Positions 24,525 to 32,809 of a stretch of 64,000 bases of DNA are shown piece by piece. The notes beneath the pieces were generated by a model. That model saw only the letters and a program-made list of their open reading frames with translations, searched no databases and had not been told where the DNA came from. Made by a program: the position numbers and the translations under genes. How positions within the stretch are numbered: position 1 is the stretch's first letter; the number at the start of each line of letters is the position of its first letter. This DNA is from Clavibacter sp. VKM Ac-2872 (GTDB lineage: Bacteria > Actinomycetota > Actinomycetes > Actinomycetales > Microbacteriaceae): NCBI RefSeq assembly GCF_015351105.1, contig NZ_JADKRR010000001.1, positions 2,089,069 to 2,153,068 of the forward strand. The letters are read 5' to 3'.

Positions 24525-24561
24525 CGCGCCCGCCGCTCGACCCCGGTCAGCGGCGGGCGCG
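24525..24561. terminator. Bidirectional terminator
   Basis: CGCGCCCGCCGCT (24525-24537) pairs with 24549-24561, 13 bp with an 11-nt loop. It lies between convergent genes and overlaps the 3' end of the DoxX-like gene. Confidence 0.65.
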
Positions 24562-25020
24562 CCTGTTCCGCCAGGCCGACCACGCGCCCGTCGCCCAGAG
24601 CGCCCAGAGCACGAGGAGCGGCTGGAACACGAGGCGGATCGCGCGGGCCGCGTCGGTCTCGAGGCCGAACGCGGGTGTGCGCGTGACGAGCTGCGAGATG
24701 TTGCCCGGGAAGATCGCGATGAAGAACAGCGCGACCACGGCGCCCACCCCCACGCGCCAGCGCCCGAGGAGCACGAGCGACAGGCCGAGCGCGATCTCCA
24801 CGACGCCCGACGCGAGCACCACGAAGTCGGGATCCATCGGCAGCCACGTGGGCACCTGCGCCTGGAACGACTCCCGCGCGACCGTGAGGTGGCCGGTGCC
24901 GGCCATGATCAGCAGGAGGCCGAGCAGGATCCGGCCGAGCGTGCGCGGGATCGAGCGGCGCCCGCCGTCCGGGGCGATGCGGCGGTCGGCGGTGGGGCGG
25001 GTCGCGGGGCTCGTGGTCAT
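24547..25020 (-). CDS. DoxX-like membrane protein
   Basis: The 157-residue product has four predicted membrane helices: 'GRILLGLLLIMAGTGHL', 'FVVLASGVVEIALGLSLVLLG', 'GAVVALFFIAIFPGNI' and 'LVFQPLLVLWALWA'. The 'GTGHL' and 'PGNISQ' motifs fit the DoxX/DoxD superfamily, linked to thiosulfate oxidation in archaea and to redox stress complexes in mycobacteria. Most actinobacterial members are uncharacterised. Divergent from the DinB gene. Confidence 0.75.
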   Translation of the reverse strand: MTTSPATRPTADRRIAPDGGRRSIPRTLGRILLGLLLIMAGTGHLTVARESFQAQVPTWLPMDPDFVVLASGVVEIALGLSLVLLGRWRVGVGAVVALFFIAIFPGNISQLVTRTPAFGLETDAARAIRLVFQPLLVLWALWATGAWSAWRNRRARR

Positions 25021-25106
25021 GCGCCCAGTCTGACGCGGGTCGGATGGGCGTCCGGCGCACGCGGATCCCGTGGTACCGCCTCTTCCCCGGGTGCCGGAAC
25101 CGGTCC

Positions 25107-25112
25107 TAGGAT
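25107..25112 (+). promoter_or_regulatory. -10 box of a leaderless transcript (DinB gene)
   Basis: TAGGAT ends 6 nt before ATG 25119. Transcription would begin on or next to the start codon, and no Shine-Dalgarno is present. Confidence 0.4.
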
Positions 25113-25118
25113 CCGGCC

Positions 25119-25667
25119 ATGACCGACCTCCCCGACATCGCGACCGGCGCGGACACCGACGTCCTCGGCCCCGACGACCGCCCCCGCCCGCCGCGCGCCG
25201 ACGAGCGCGCCTGCCTCACCGGCTTCCTCGCCCTCAACCGCGCCACCGTGATCCGCAAGGCCCGCGGCCTCTCCGACGCCGACGCCGCGCGCCGCGTCCT
25301 CCCCAGCCTCACCTCCGTCGCGGGCGCGCTCCGGCACCTCGCCGACGTCGAGCGGTCGTGGACCGTCGAGCTGATGGAGGCGGGCGACTACGACCGCCGC
25401 TTCGGCGGGGACGACGACCCCGACGGCGAGTGGCGCGTCGAGGCGACGGACTCCCTCGCCGAGATCGTCGCCGACTACGAGCGCGCCTGCGCCGAGAGCG
25501 ACGCCGTGATCGCCCGGCACGACCTCGACGACATCGCCGCCGCCGGGCCGCCCGACGAGATGCCGTCGCTGCGCTGGATCCTCGTGCATCTCATCGAGGA
25601 GACCGCGCGCCACGCGGGCCACGTCGACGTGGTGCGGGAGCTGGTCGACGGCGTCACCGGCGAGTGA
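25119..25667 (+). CDS. DinB/DUF664 family protein
   Basis: The 182-residue protein of the DinB-like four-helix fold shows 'LALNRATVIRKARGLSDADAARRVLPSLTSVAGALRHLADVE' near the N-terminus and 'SLRWILVHLIEETARHAGHVDVVRELVDG' at the end (cited in part). Three histidines (in 'LRHLAD', 'VHLIEE', 'RHAGH') would bind the metal. Family members include thiol-dependent transferases (mycothiol or bacillithiol S-transferases). The mycothiol link is plausible in an actinobacterium but inferred. No ribosome-binding site is seen, so it is probably leaderless. Confidence 0.8.
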   Translation: MTDLPDIATGADTDVLGPDDRPRPPRADERACLTGFLALNRATVIRKARGLSDADAARRVLPSLTSVAGALRHLADVERSWTVELMEAGDYDRRFGGDDDPDGEWRVEATDSLAEIVADYERACAESDAVIARHDLDDIAAAGPPDEMPSLRWILVHLIEETARHAGHVDVVRELVDGVTGE

Positions 25668-25698
25668 TCCGCGACCCGGGTGAGCGCGCGGGGAGGGC

Positions 25699-26871
25699 TC
25701 ACGGCAGCGTCGTGATCACGAAGGCGAGCCCGAAGAAGATCGCGCCGAGGGCGATGAGCAGGAGGAGCCCGAACGTGGGCCGCATCCGCAGCCGACGCCC
25801 GGCCGCTGCGACGCCGCGCGAGCGACGCGAGCGACGGCGGGTCCGCCCCGGCTCCGGCACGGCGAGCGCGTCGTCGGACGCGTAGTCGGACGCGGTGAGC
25901 ACCGAGGCCTCCTCGCCCTCGAGCGACCGCAGCCGGTCGTCGCGCCAACGCTCCCAGCGGTCGTCCTTCGCCATGAGGGCGGCGGTCGCATCTATCACGT
26001 CGTGCCAGCGGTCGGGATCGAGCGTCACCATGTCCGCGGGCGAGCGCAGCAGCAGGCGGTCGCCGCGGATCTCCACGTCGAAGCCGCGCACGCGGTCGAC
26101 GAGCACGGCCATGACGTCGGGGGTGAAGAGGTAGAGGGCGTCGCGCTCGTACCCGGCCGGGCAGTAGAGGGCGGCGTGCCGGTCGAAGTCGCCCTCGAGC
26201 TCCAGGCGCTGGTCGCGGGCGACGTCGATGGTCGGCGTCATCTCCCGACGGAGGCGCGTGCGGTTCGAGATGACCTGGATGTGCGGCAGCTCCCGCCGTA
26301 GCCCGATCATCGCGTAGCCGCCGTACTGCGTGATGCCGTCGAACCGCGACCCCTGGTCCAGCTCGTGGTTGCCGAACTCGACGGGGCGTGCGGTGCGCGG
26401 CCGCATGACGCGGGTCACGAACATGCCGCGCGCGGCGGATCCCATGTGCCCGTCGGAGACCGGCCCGGGCGTGTAGCCGAGGCCGTTGACCCGGCCGAAT
26501 CGGGTGAGGCGGTAGTGGGAGCGGACCGTGCTGCGGCGGCGACGCGTGCGGATCAGGCGCCACGCGAAGAACACGCCGGTGCCGAACAGGGGGATCGCGA
26601 ACACGGTCATGCCGAGGGCGTCTCCGCGGGTCTCGGGGTCGTCGGTGACGATCGCGCCCACGCCGCCGGCGAGGAGGAGGACGCCGCCGAGCGGGATCGC
26701 GAGCAGGGCGAGGATCCCCATCGCGATGCGGCCGAGCACGAACAGCGGCGAGACCAGCACGGGGAACCGCGCCGTGAACTCGCGGCGGAACCGGCGGAGG
26801 TCGTCGCGGGCGATGCGGTCGGTCAGCGGCGTCGTGTCCAGCTGCGGCCGGCGGGGCGCGTGCGTCGTCAT
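25699..26871 (-). CDS. Membrane protein of unknown function
   Basis: The 390-residue protein has two membrane helices near the N-terminus ('FVLGRIAMGILALLAIPLGG' and 'GMTVFAIPLFGTGVFFAW'), a large soluble middle domain (about 110-330) and a C-terminal tail anchor ('LLLLIALGAIFFGLAFVITTL'). The middle part, with 'GMFVTRVMRPRTARPVEFGN' and 'RLELEGDFDRHAALYCPAGYERDALYLFTPDVMAVLVDR' (shown in part), is typical of a conserved Microbacteriaceae family without known function. Both termini would face the cytoplasm or both outside, depending on helix count. ATG 26871 is the first methionine before the helices. Confidence 0.6.
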   Translation of the reverse strand: MTTHAPRRPQLDTTPLTDRIARDDLRRFRREFTARFPVLVSPLFVLGRIAMGILALLAIPLGGVLLLAGGVGAIVTDDPETRGDALGMTVFAIPLFGTGVFFAWRLIRTRRRRSTVRSHYRLTRFGRVNGLGYTPGPVSDGHMGSAARGMFVTRVMRPRTARPVEFGNHELDQGSRFDGITQYGGYAMIGLRRELPHIQVISNRTRLRREMTPTIDVARDQRLELEGDFDRHAALYCPAGYERDALYLFTPDVMAVLVDRVRGFDVEIRGDRLLLRSPADMVTLDPDRWHDVIDATAALMAKDDRWERWRDDRLRSLEGEEASVLTASDYASDDALAVPEPGRTRRRSRRSRGVAAAGRRLRMRPTFGLLLLIALGAIFFGLAFVITTLP

Positions 26872-27031
26872 GGATCCCCTCGTCCTCGCGGCGTCGCGGC
26901 CGCCCGTCCACCGTACCGAGGGCGCGCGCGGCGGCCGGGCGCGCGGGCGCCCCCAGCTCGGGCGGCACGAGGCCGGGAGGCGGATCGCTCCTGCCGCTCG
27001 CGCGTCCGCGCGTTCCCTGCCGCTGCGCCCG

Positions 27032-27037
27032 TAGCCT
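27032..27037 (+). promoter_or_regulatory. -10 box of a leaderless transcript (SDR gene)
   Basis: TAGCCT ends 6 nt before ATG 27044, and no Shine-Dalgarno is present upstream. Confidence 0.4.
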
Positions 27038-27043
27038 GACCCG

Positions 27044-27808
27044 ATGGACCTGCAGCAGCTCTTCGGACTCGATGGACGCACGGCGCTGGTCACCGGTGGC
27101 AGCTCCGGGATCGGGCGCGCCATCGCCGAGGCGCTCGCGTCCGCGGGCGCGCACGTGCTCATCGCCGCCCGCACCCCGGCCACGATCGACCAGACGGTCG
27201 CCGGAATCCGCGCGCAGGGCGGGTCGGCCGACGGCATCGTCGCCGATCTCTCCACCCGGGCGGGCGCGCACCTGCTCGCGGACCGGGCGCTCGCGTCCGG
27301 CGACGTGGACGTGCTGGTGAGCTGCGCGGGCATCAACCTCCGGCCGCCGCTGGCCGAGCTCGGCGAAGATGTCTGGGACGCCACCCTGGCCGTCAACCTC
27401 GACGCGCCGTTCGTCCTCGGCCAGCGCCTCCTGCCCCTGATGGCGGAGCGCGGCCACGGCCGCGTCATCCACGTCAGCAGCCAGCAGGCGCAGCGCGCAT
27501 TCGCGTCGAGCGGCGCCTACGGGGTGTCGAAGGCCGGGGTCGAGGCGCTCGCCCGCTCCCAGGCGGAGGCCTGGTCCGCCCACGGGGTGACCGCCAACGT
27601 GCTGGTCCCCGGCTTCGTGCTCACCGCCCTGAACGCGCGGCTGAGCTCCGATCCGGGGACGGTCGCCGCGCTGGCGGCGCGCACCCTCGTCGGCCGCAAC
27701 GGCGTCGCCGCCGACTTCGCCGCGCCCGCCGTCTTCCTCGCGAGCGCGGGATCCGCGTACGTGACCGGTCAGACCCTCGCGGTCGACGGCGGCTTCTCCG
27801 TCCACTGA
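27044..27808 (+). CDS. Short-chain dehydrogenase/reductase, gluconate 5-dehydrogenase-like
   Basis: The 254-residue classical SDR has the cofactor motif 'VTGGSSGIGRAIAEAL' (TGxxxGxG), the 'CAGIN' NNAG-like motif, the catalytic Ser in 'IHVSSQQAQRAF', and 'YGVSKAG' (YxxxK). The 'PG..LTALNARL' segment and 'VTGQTLAVDGGFSVH' end fit the gluconate 5-dehydrogenase/3-oxoacyl reductase group. NAD(P)-dependent oxidation of a polyol, keto-sugar or hydroxyacid is likely, with substrate unknown. Convergent with the acyl-CoA dehydrogenase-like gene. Confidence 0.87.
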   Translation: MDLQQLFGLDGRTALVTGGSSGIGRAIAEALASAGAHVLIAARTPATIDQTVAGIRAQGGSADGIVADLSTRAGAHLLADRALASGDVDVLVSCAGINLRPPLAELGEDVWDATLAVNLDAPFVLGQRLLPLMAERGHGRVIHVSSQQAQRAFASSGAYGVSKAGVEALARSQAEAWSAHGVTANVLVPGFVLTALNARLSSDPGTVAALAARTLVGRNGVAADFAAPAVFLASAGSAYVTGQTLAVDGGFSVH

Positions 27809-27839
27809 CCGCGCGCGGACCCGTCAGCGCGGGGCCCCG

Positions 27840-29078
27840 TCACCGCGGGAACGGCGTCGCGCCCACCTTCTCGTAGGCCGCCCACGCGTCGAGCGGGCCG
27901 CGGCCGACGACCGCGTGCTCGCCGATGGCCCGCGCCTTGTAGATGGCCGGGTTGTGGCTGGCGACCACGCGCGCGTTCCGCCAGTGCCGATCGAGCGCGC
28001 GCTCGCGGAACGTGGCCGACGCTCCCCCGACCTCGAACAGCAGCGTCGCCGCGGCGGGCACCTGGTCCACCGCGTGCACCTGGGCCTGGTAGACGGCGTT
28101 CTCGGCCGCGTCGAGCGTCGGGCGGTCGAGGGCCTCGCCTGGCAGGGCGGTCGCGGCGGCCTCGTCGAGGCGAGCCGCGGCCGCGAGGGTCGCGGCGCGC
28201 ACGGCGAAGGCGGCCGTGGAGATCCGGCCGACGACCTCCAGCACCTGCGGGTCGTCCTGCGGCAGGGCGGCGTTGGCGTGGATGTAGGTGCGCGTGCGGC
28301 TGCGCACGTACGCGACCGCGTCGCGCTCCACCTCCTGCGCGATCCCCGCCAGCACCGCCACGAGGTACAGCTGGTAGAAGGCCTGGATGTGGCTCAGCGG
28401 CGCCTCGCGGTAGGCCGTGACGGTCGCCGGATCCACCTCCACGCCATCGAAGGTGGTGGTGCCGCTCGCGGTGAGGGTCTGGCCGAAGGCGTCCCAGTCG
28501 TCGACCGCGGTGACCCCCGGCGCGTCGGTGGGGATCGCGAGGGTCACGCGCTCGACGCCGTCCGCGGCCGCGCGACCCGCCGCGAGGTAGATCCAGTCGG
28601 AGTAGAGCGTGCCGGTGGAGTAGAACTTGGTCCCGTCGAGGATCCAGCGGCCGTCGCGCTCCTTCACCGTCGTGGAGATGTCGGCGAGCGTGTTCCCGGT
28701 CTGCTCGCTCGTGGCGTTGCCGACGATGGCGCCGGACGCGATGCGGCGGATCCACTCCTCGCGCGCGGGACCGGGTGGCCGGCGCAGCACCAGCTCGACA
28801 TAGCCGAAGTGGCCGCGCAGCAGGTGCCCGACGTTGGTGTCGGCGGCCGACAGCTCGATCACGAGCTCGGTCAGCTGCGCGAGCGAGGCGCCGCGCCCGC
28901 CGTCGGCGACGGGCAGCCGGATCGCCCCGAAGCGCGCCTCCCGCAGCAGCGCGACCGCCTCGTACGCGAGCTCGCGGTCGCGCTCGCGGGCGACGGCGCC
29001 GTCGCGGATCCGGTCGAACAGCGGCAGGAACCCGGCCCGCAGGTCGGCGGTCGACGTGCCCGTCGCGGCCCCCGTCAC
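27840..29078 (-). CDS. Acyl-CoA dehydrogenase-fold flavoenzyme, SfnB/DszC-like
   Basis: The 412-residue protein has the acyl-CoA dehydrogenase fold: N-terminal helices to 'FGAIRLPVADGGRGASLAQLTELVIEL', a central beta-domain ('SEQTGNTLADISTTVKERDGRWILDGTKFYSTGTLYSDW', cited in part) and a helical C-terminus. The pattern matches SfnB and DszC-type flavin monooxygenases of sulfur scavenging more than fatty-acid enzymes: no catalytic Glu region is evident and 'FYSTG' is typical. The GTG start overlaps the stop of the upstream NtaA/DmoA-type monooxygenase (GTGA), so the two are co-translated, as in sulfone/sulfonate desulfurisation pairs. Confidence 0.82.
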   Translation of the reverse strand: MTGAATGTSTADLRAGFLPLFDRIRDGAVARERDRELAYEAVALLREARFGAIRLPVADGGRGASLAQLTELVIELSAADTNVGHLLRGHFGYVELVLRRPPGPAREEWIRRIASGAIVGNATSEQTGNTLADISTTVKERDGRWILDGTKFYSTGTLYSDWIYLAAGRAAADGVERVTLAIPTDAPGVTAVDDWDAFGQTLTASGTTTFDGVEVDPATVTAYREAPLSHIQAFYQLYLVAVLAGIAQEVERDAVAYVRSRTRTYIHANAALPQDDPQVLEVVGRISTAAFAVRAATLAAAARLDEAAATALPGEALDRPTLDAAENAVYQAQVHAVDQVPAAATLLFEVGGASATFRERALDRHWRNARVVASHNPAIYKARAIGEHAVVGRGPLDAWAAYEKVGATPFPR

Positions 29079-30445
29079 GAGAACGCGCCCCGGTACGCCG
29101 CCGCCGGGTGCGACGCCGGCAGCCGGTCGCGCCCGGTGAGCTTGTGCCGCAGCGTGCCCGGCTCGTACTCGCGCTGCTGGAGACCGCGCTCCTGGAGCAC
29201 GGGCGTGACGTGGTCGACGAAGTCCTCGTAGCTGCCGGGCAGGGTCCAGTTGATGACGTTGATCCCGTCGACGCCCGCCTCCTGCCACCCCGCGAGCACG
29301 TCGGCGATCTGCTCGGGCGTCCCCACGACGCGGCCGCGCAGCTTCGCGGAGAGCCGGGCGAGGTCAGCGATGGTCGGCTCCCGGTCGGGCGACGCCTCGC
29401 GCAGCCAGTTCAGGTGGCTCTGCCCGGCCTGCGTCTCGACCTGGCTGAGCGGCGTCGCCGGATCCAGCTGCTCACCCGTCTTCGGGTCGAAGCCGAGGTT
29501 GGAGTGCAGGAGGAAGCCGTCGGCGGAGAGGTAGTCGTCGATCTCGGCCTCGTTGCGCTTGGCCTCCTCCTCGGTGCTGCCGGTGATGAAGGAGAGCCCG
29601 AGCCAGAAGGAGAGGTCGTCCGCCCGCCGGCCCGCGTCCACGGCGAGCGCCCGCGTGTCCGCGATGAGGGCGCGGGTCTTCTCGGGCGTCGACGACAGGA
29701 TGAACTGCGCCTCCGCGTTCCGGGCGGCGAAGCGGCGGCCGACGGGCGAGGATCCGGCCTGGAAGAGCACGGGCGTGCGCTGCGGCGACGGCGACGACAG
29801 GTGGGGACCCGCGACCTTGTAGCGCGGGCCCTCGTGGTCGATGCGGTGGATCCGCGACGCGTCCGAGAACACCCCGCGCTCCTTGTCGCGCTGGAGCGCG
29901 TCGTCGTCCCACGATCCCTCCCACAGCTTGTAGACCACGTCGAGGTACTCGTCGGCCCAGGCATAGCGGGCGTCGTGGTCCTCGAGGCCGTCGTGCCCGA
30001 AGTTGCGGGCGGCGCCGTCGAGCGCGCTCGTCACGACGTTCCAGGCGATGCGGCCCTGCGTGATGTGGTCGAGCGTCGACACCTTCCGGGCGAAGTCGAA
30101 CGGGTGCGCCTGCAGCACGGAGCTCGTGAACGCGAAGCCGAGGTGCTCGGTGCTCACGGCGAGCGCCGAGATCAGCACCGACGGGTCGTTGCTCGGGAAC
30201 TGGAGGCCCTCGCGCGCGTTGACGTCGTAGGCGCCGTCGCCCGGTCCGTAGAGGCCCACCACGTCGGCGAAGAACATGGCGTCGAAGCGGCCGCGCTCGA
30301 GGGTCCTCGCGAGGTCCACCCACAGCTGGACGTCGTCGAACTCGTGCTGCCGGGCGTCCGGGTGCCGCCACAGCCCGTGCTGGATGTGGCTGGCGGTGTT
30401 CATCACGAAGGCGGCGAAGCGGAGCGGCGGCCGGGCGTCGGGCAT
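29075..30445 (-). CDS. NtaA/SnaA/DszA-type FMNH2-dependent monooxygenase
   Basis: The 456-residue luciferase-like enzyme has 'DVQLWVDLARTLERGRFDAMFFAD', 'HITQGRIAWNVVTSALDGAARNFG', 'HEGPRYKVAGPHLSSPSPQRTPVLFQAGSSPVGRRFAARNAEAQF' (quoted in part), the hallmark of the NtaA/SnaA/DszA (XenA) family. Members oxidise nitrilotriacetate, dimethyl sulfide, dibenzothiophene sulfone and similar S- or N-compounds with reduced FMN from a partner reductase. With the SfnB-like gene behind it, sulfur scavenging is the likeliest role. No flavin reductase or ABC importer is adjacent. It is divergent from the first serine protease. Confidence 0.86.
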   Translation of the reverse strand: MPDARPPLRFAAFVMNTASHIQHGLWRHPDARQHEFDDVQLWVDLARTLERGRFDAMFFADVVGLYGPGDGAYDVNAREGLQFPSNDPSVLISALAVSTEHLGFAFTSSVLQAHPFDFARKVSTLDHITQGRIAWNVVTSALDGAARNFGHDGLEDHDARYAWADEYLDVVYKLWEGSWDDDALQRDKERGVFSDASRIHRIDHEGPRYKVAGPHLSSPSPQRTPVLFQAGSSPVGRRFAARNAEAQFILSSTPEKTRALIADTRALAVDAGRRADDLSFWLGLSFITGSTEEEAKRNEAEIDDYLSADGFLLHSNLGFDPKTGEQLDPATPLSQVETQAGQSHLNWLREASPDREPTIADLARLSAKLRGRVVGTPEQIADVLAGWQEAGVDGINVINWTLPGSYEDFVDHVTPVLQERGLQQREYEPGTLRHKLTGRDRLPASHPAAAYRGAFS

Positions 30446-30706
30446 GGGGATCCTCTCGTCGGGATCCCAGCGTCGCACGGGTGGGGAAATGCGGATCGCG
30501 ACGCCGTAGCCGACCGTCACATGCCGGGCAGACGGTCGTCTGTGCAGGCGACGCACAGACGGGTGCACGGGCCCGATACCGTCAGCCCACCGCGTCGGGG
30601 GCCGCTGGTGATCACCCGCTCCCGCCGCGACGCACATGGCCCCACCTCCTCGCCGGCGAGCGTCGGCGATCCGACGCCACGCCGTGGCATTCCTGGAAGG
30701 CGCACC
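30446..30706 (+). promoter_or_regulatory. Divergent control region between monooxygenase and protease cluster
   Basis: About 260 bases without a gene. TACCGT at about 30577-30582, in 'CCCGATACCGTCAGCCC', is the best -10-like match toward the proteases. CCCGTGCGACG, on the left, may hold the promoter of the LLM gene. Just before the protease start lies TCCTGGAAGG, also found before the protease gene at 33831. Confidence 0.3.
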
Positions 30707-31639
30707 ATGACCCATCACCCCGCACGCTCCGCCCGACGGCGCACCGCCGTCGTCTCCTCCATCTGCCTCACGGCCGCGCTGATCGGCGTCGCGACGTCCG
30801 CATCCGCCGCGCAGGTCGCCCCCGGCGGCGCCCCGTCCGCGGTGGCGATCTCCTCCCGGGTGTCGCCCGCGGACGCCGCCGCCGCCGTCGCCCGATGGAC
30901 GCCCGAGCGGCGTGCCGCCGCGATCGACGACGGCAGCGGCCAGCCCATGTCCGCCCTCGCGGCGTCCGACGCCGCGACCCGCATCAGCAGGGCCGACCAG
31001 GTCACGCCCGTGTCGCACATCGGCCGCATCTTCTACGACCAGAACGGCGAGAGCCGTTCCTGCACGGCGAACGTGGTCCAGTCGGCGAACGGCTCCACCC
31101 TCGCGACGGCGGGCCACTGCCTCAGCGAGGGCCAGACCTTCTCGACCGACATCGTCTTCTACCCGGCCTACGAGGACGGCGACTCGGCCTACGGCGCGTG
31201 GCCCGTCGTGGGCGGCGCGACGACCGACGGGTGGTATCGGAACGGGGACCAGAGGGTCGACTCGGCCTTCCTCGCCGTCGGCACCGACGACTCCGGGGAC
31301 GACATCGCCAGCGTCGTCGGCGCGTCGCCCGTCCTCTTCGACCAGGAGGGGGCGCAGGAGGTCTCGATCTACGGGTACCCCACGCTGATGCGCTTCGACG
31401 GCGAGCACCTCGATCGCTGCCGCGGGCTGTCCGAGCACGTCTCCGCCCCGCAGCTCGCCCTGCCGTGCGACATGAACGAGGGGGTCTCTGGCGGCCCGAT
31501 CCTCGAGGGCGACGGCCCGGACGGCGCGCAGTTCGGCAACGTCGCGGAGCGCTACGGCGACTTCTCCCACGTGCTCGGACCCATCTGGCAGGCCACCGAG
31601 CACGCGGTCTACGACACGGTCGCGGCCATCCAGCCCTAG
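30707..31639 (+). CDS. Secreted S1-family serine protease (protease A)
   Basis: The 310-residue precursor has a signal peptide (1-34, twin-basic start, ASA-A site), a propeptide with the family motif 'WTPERRAAAIDD' (64-75), and a chymotrypsin-fold domain from 'VSHIGRIFY' (102-110). The triad is His137 ('ATAGHC'), Asp185 ('VDSAFLAV') and Ser261 ('NEGVSGGPI'). Four cysteines fit two disulfides: C119-C138 at the active-site histidine, and C238-C254 before the serine. The class resembles the extracellular Chp/Ppa/Pat-1-type proteases of Clavibacter, which are virulence or avirulence factors, though the mapping to a named gene is not certain. Protease A is closest to protease D (33831). A and B form the unit repeated as D and E. 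Confidence 0.87.
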   Translation: MTHHPARSARRRTAVVSSICLTAALIGVATSASAAQVAPGGAPSAVAISSRVSPADAAAAVARWTPERRAAAIDDGSGQPMSALAASDAATRISRADQVTPVSHIGRIFYDQNGESRSCTANVVQSANGSTLATAGHCLSEGQTFSTDIVFYPAYEDGDSAYGAWPVVGGATTDGWYRNGDQRVDSAFLAVGTDDSGDDIASVVGASPVLFDQEGAQEVSIYGYPTLMRFDGEHLDRCRGLSEHVSAPQLALPCDMNEGVSGGPILEGDGPDGAQFGNVAERYGDFSHVLGPIWQATEHAVYDTVAAIQP

Positions 31640-31733
31640 CGCGTCGCCCGCGATCCCCCTCCCCGCACGAACCGCCGCGGACGCCCGACCGGGCCGCGGC
31701 CGCGCCACCACGACACCAGCGAAAGGTCCATCC

Positions 31734-32699
31734 ATGTCCCCACGTCCCGCACCTCCCCTCCGCCGACGGGCCGGCGCGATCGCCGCCGTCTGCCTCGGAG
31801 CCGCCCTCGTCGGCGGCGCAGCTCCCGCCTCCGCCGCCGACCGGGACGCGCCCGCGGCCGACGCCGCGTCCTCGCTCGTCTCGATCACCGTGCCCGCCGC
31901 GCGGGACGCCGATGCGGTGGCGTACTGGACGCCCGAACGACGCGCCGCCGCCACCGAGGACGAGGGCGACTCCTCCGCCTCCGCGGAGTCGAGCGGGGGC
32001 TCAGACGCCGTCGCGGCCTCCGACGCGGTCGCCTCGAACGACCAGGCCGAGCAGATCCCGACCGTGTCGCACATCGGCCGCATCTACTACAAGCAGGCCG
32101 GCGACGGGCACTGGTGCAGCGCCAACGTGGTCGCATCCGCGAACGGGTCGACCATCGCGACGGCCGGGCACTGCATCACCATGGCCCAGGTCTTCTCGAT
32201 CGACATGGTCTTCTACCCGGCGTACGAGGACGGCGGATCCGACTACGGGGCCTGGCCCGTGGTCGGCGGCTACGTGACGACGGGCTGGTACCAGAGGAAC
32301 GACGACGACCAGGCCGAGGACTCCGCGTTCATGGCGGTCGCGCGGAACGGCGACGGGGCGACCGTGGAGAGCGTCGTCGGCGCGTCGCCCGTCCTCTTCG
32401 ACCAGCCGGCCTCCGAGCGCGTGTCGGCGTACGGCTACCCGGCCGTGGGCCGCTTCGACGGCGAGCACCTCGACCGGTGCACGGGGCAGAGCTCGCTGTA
32501 CGAGCCCTCGCGGATCGTGGTGACGTGCGACATGACGGGCGGCGTCTCCGGTGGGCCGATCCTCGTCGGCGACAGCGGCGACGGCGCGCAGTTCGCGAAC
32601 GTGGCCGAGCGCGACGAGACGTCGACCCACAACATCGGGCCGCTCTGGCAGGACTCGCAGCACTCGGCGTACGACCTCACGGGCGCCATCGCCACCTGA
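31734..32699 (+). CDS. Secreted S1-family serine protease (protease B)
   Basis: The 321-residue precursor has a signal peptide (1-34, 'ASAA'), a propeptide with 'YWTPERRAAATEDE' and an Asp/Glu/Ser-rich stretch, then 'VSHIGRIYYKQAGDGHWC' marking the protease domain. The triad is His146, Asp196 and Ser272 ('GGVSGGPI'), and the four cysteines of the family are present. It is nearly twin to protease E (34882), sharing 'AAVCLGAAL' in the signal peptide and the 'NIGPLWQDSQHSAYDLT' end, so E probably arose from B. GCGAAAGG lies 9 nt before ATG. A perfect hairpin follows the gene. Confidence 0.87.
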   Translation: MSPRPAPPLRRRAGAIAAVCLGAALVGGAAPASAADRDAPAADAASSLVSITVPAARDADAVAYWTPERRAAATEDEGDSSASAESSGGSDAVAASDAVASNDQAEQIPTVSHIGRIYYKQAGDGHWCSANVVASANGSTIATAGHCITMAQVFSIDMVFYPAYEDGGSDYGAWPVVGGYVTTGWYQRNDDDQAEDSAFMAVARNGDGATVESVVGASPVLFDQPASERVSAYGYPAVGRFDGEHLDRCTGQSSLYEPSRIVVTCDMTGGVSGGPILVGDSGDGAQFANVAERDETSTHNIGPLWQDSQHSAYDLTGAIAT

Positions 32700-32706
32700 C
32701 CCGCAC

Positions 32707-32736
32707 GGCGCGCTCCCGGGGCTCCGGGAGCGCGCC
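32707..32736 (+). terminator. Terminator after protease B
   Basis: GGCGCGCTCCCGG (32707-32719) pairs with 32724-32736, 13 bp with a four-base loop. It starts 8 bases after the stop codon. Confidence 0.75.
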
Positions 32737-32809
32737 GCCCTGCACCGCGCGACTGCCGACGCACGTCGGCAGCCCCGCCTCCTCCGAAGCACGACAGAGA
32801 AGAGAACCC

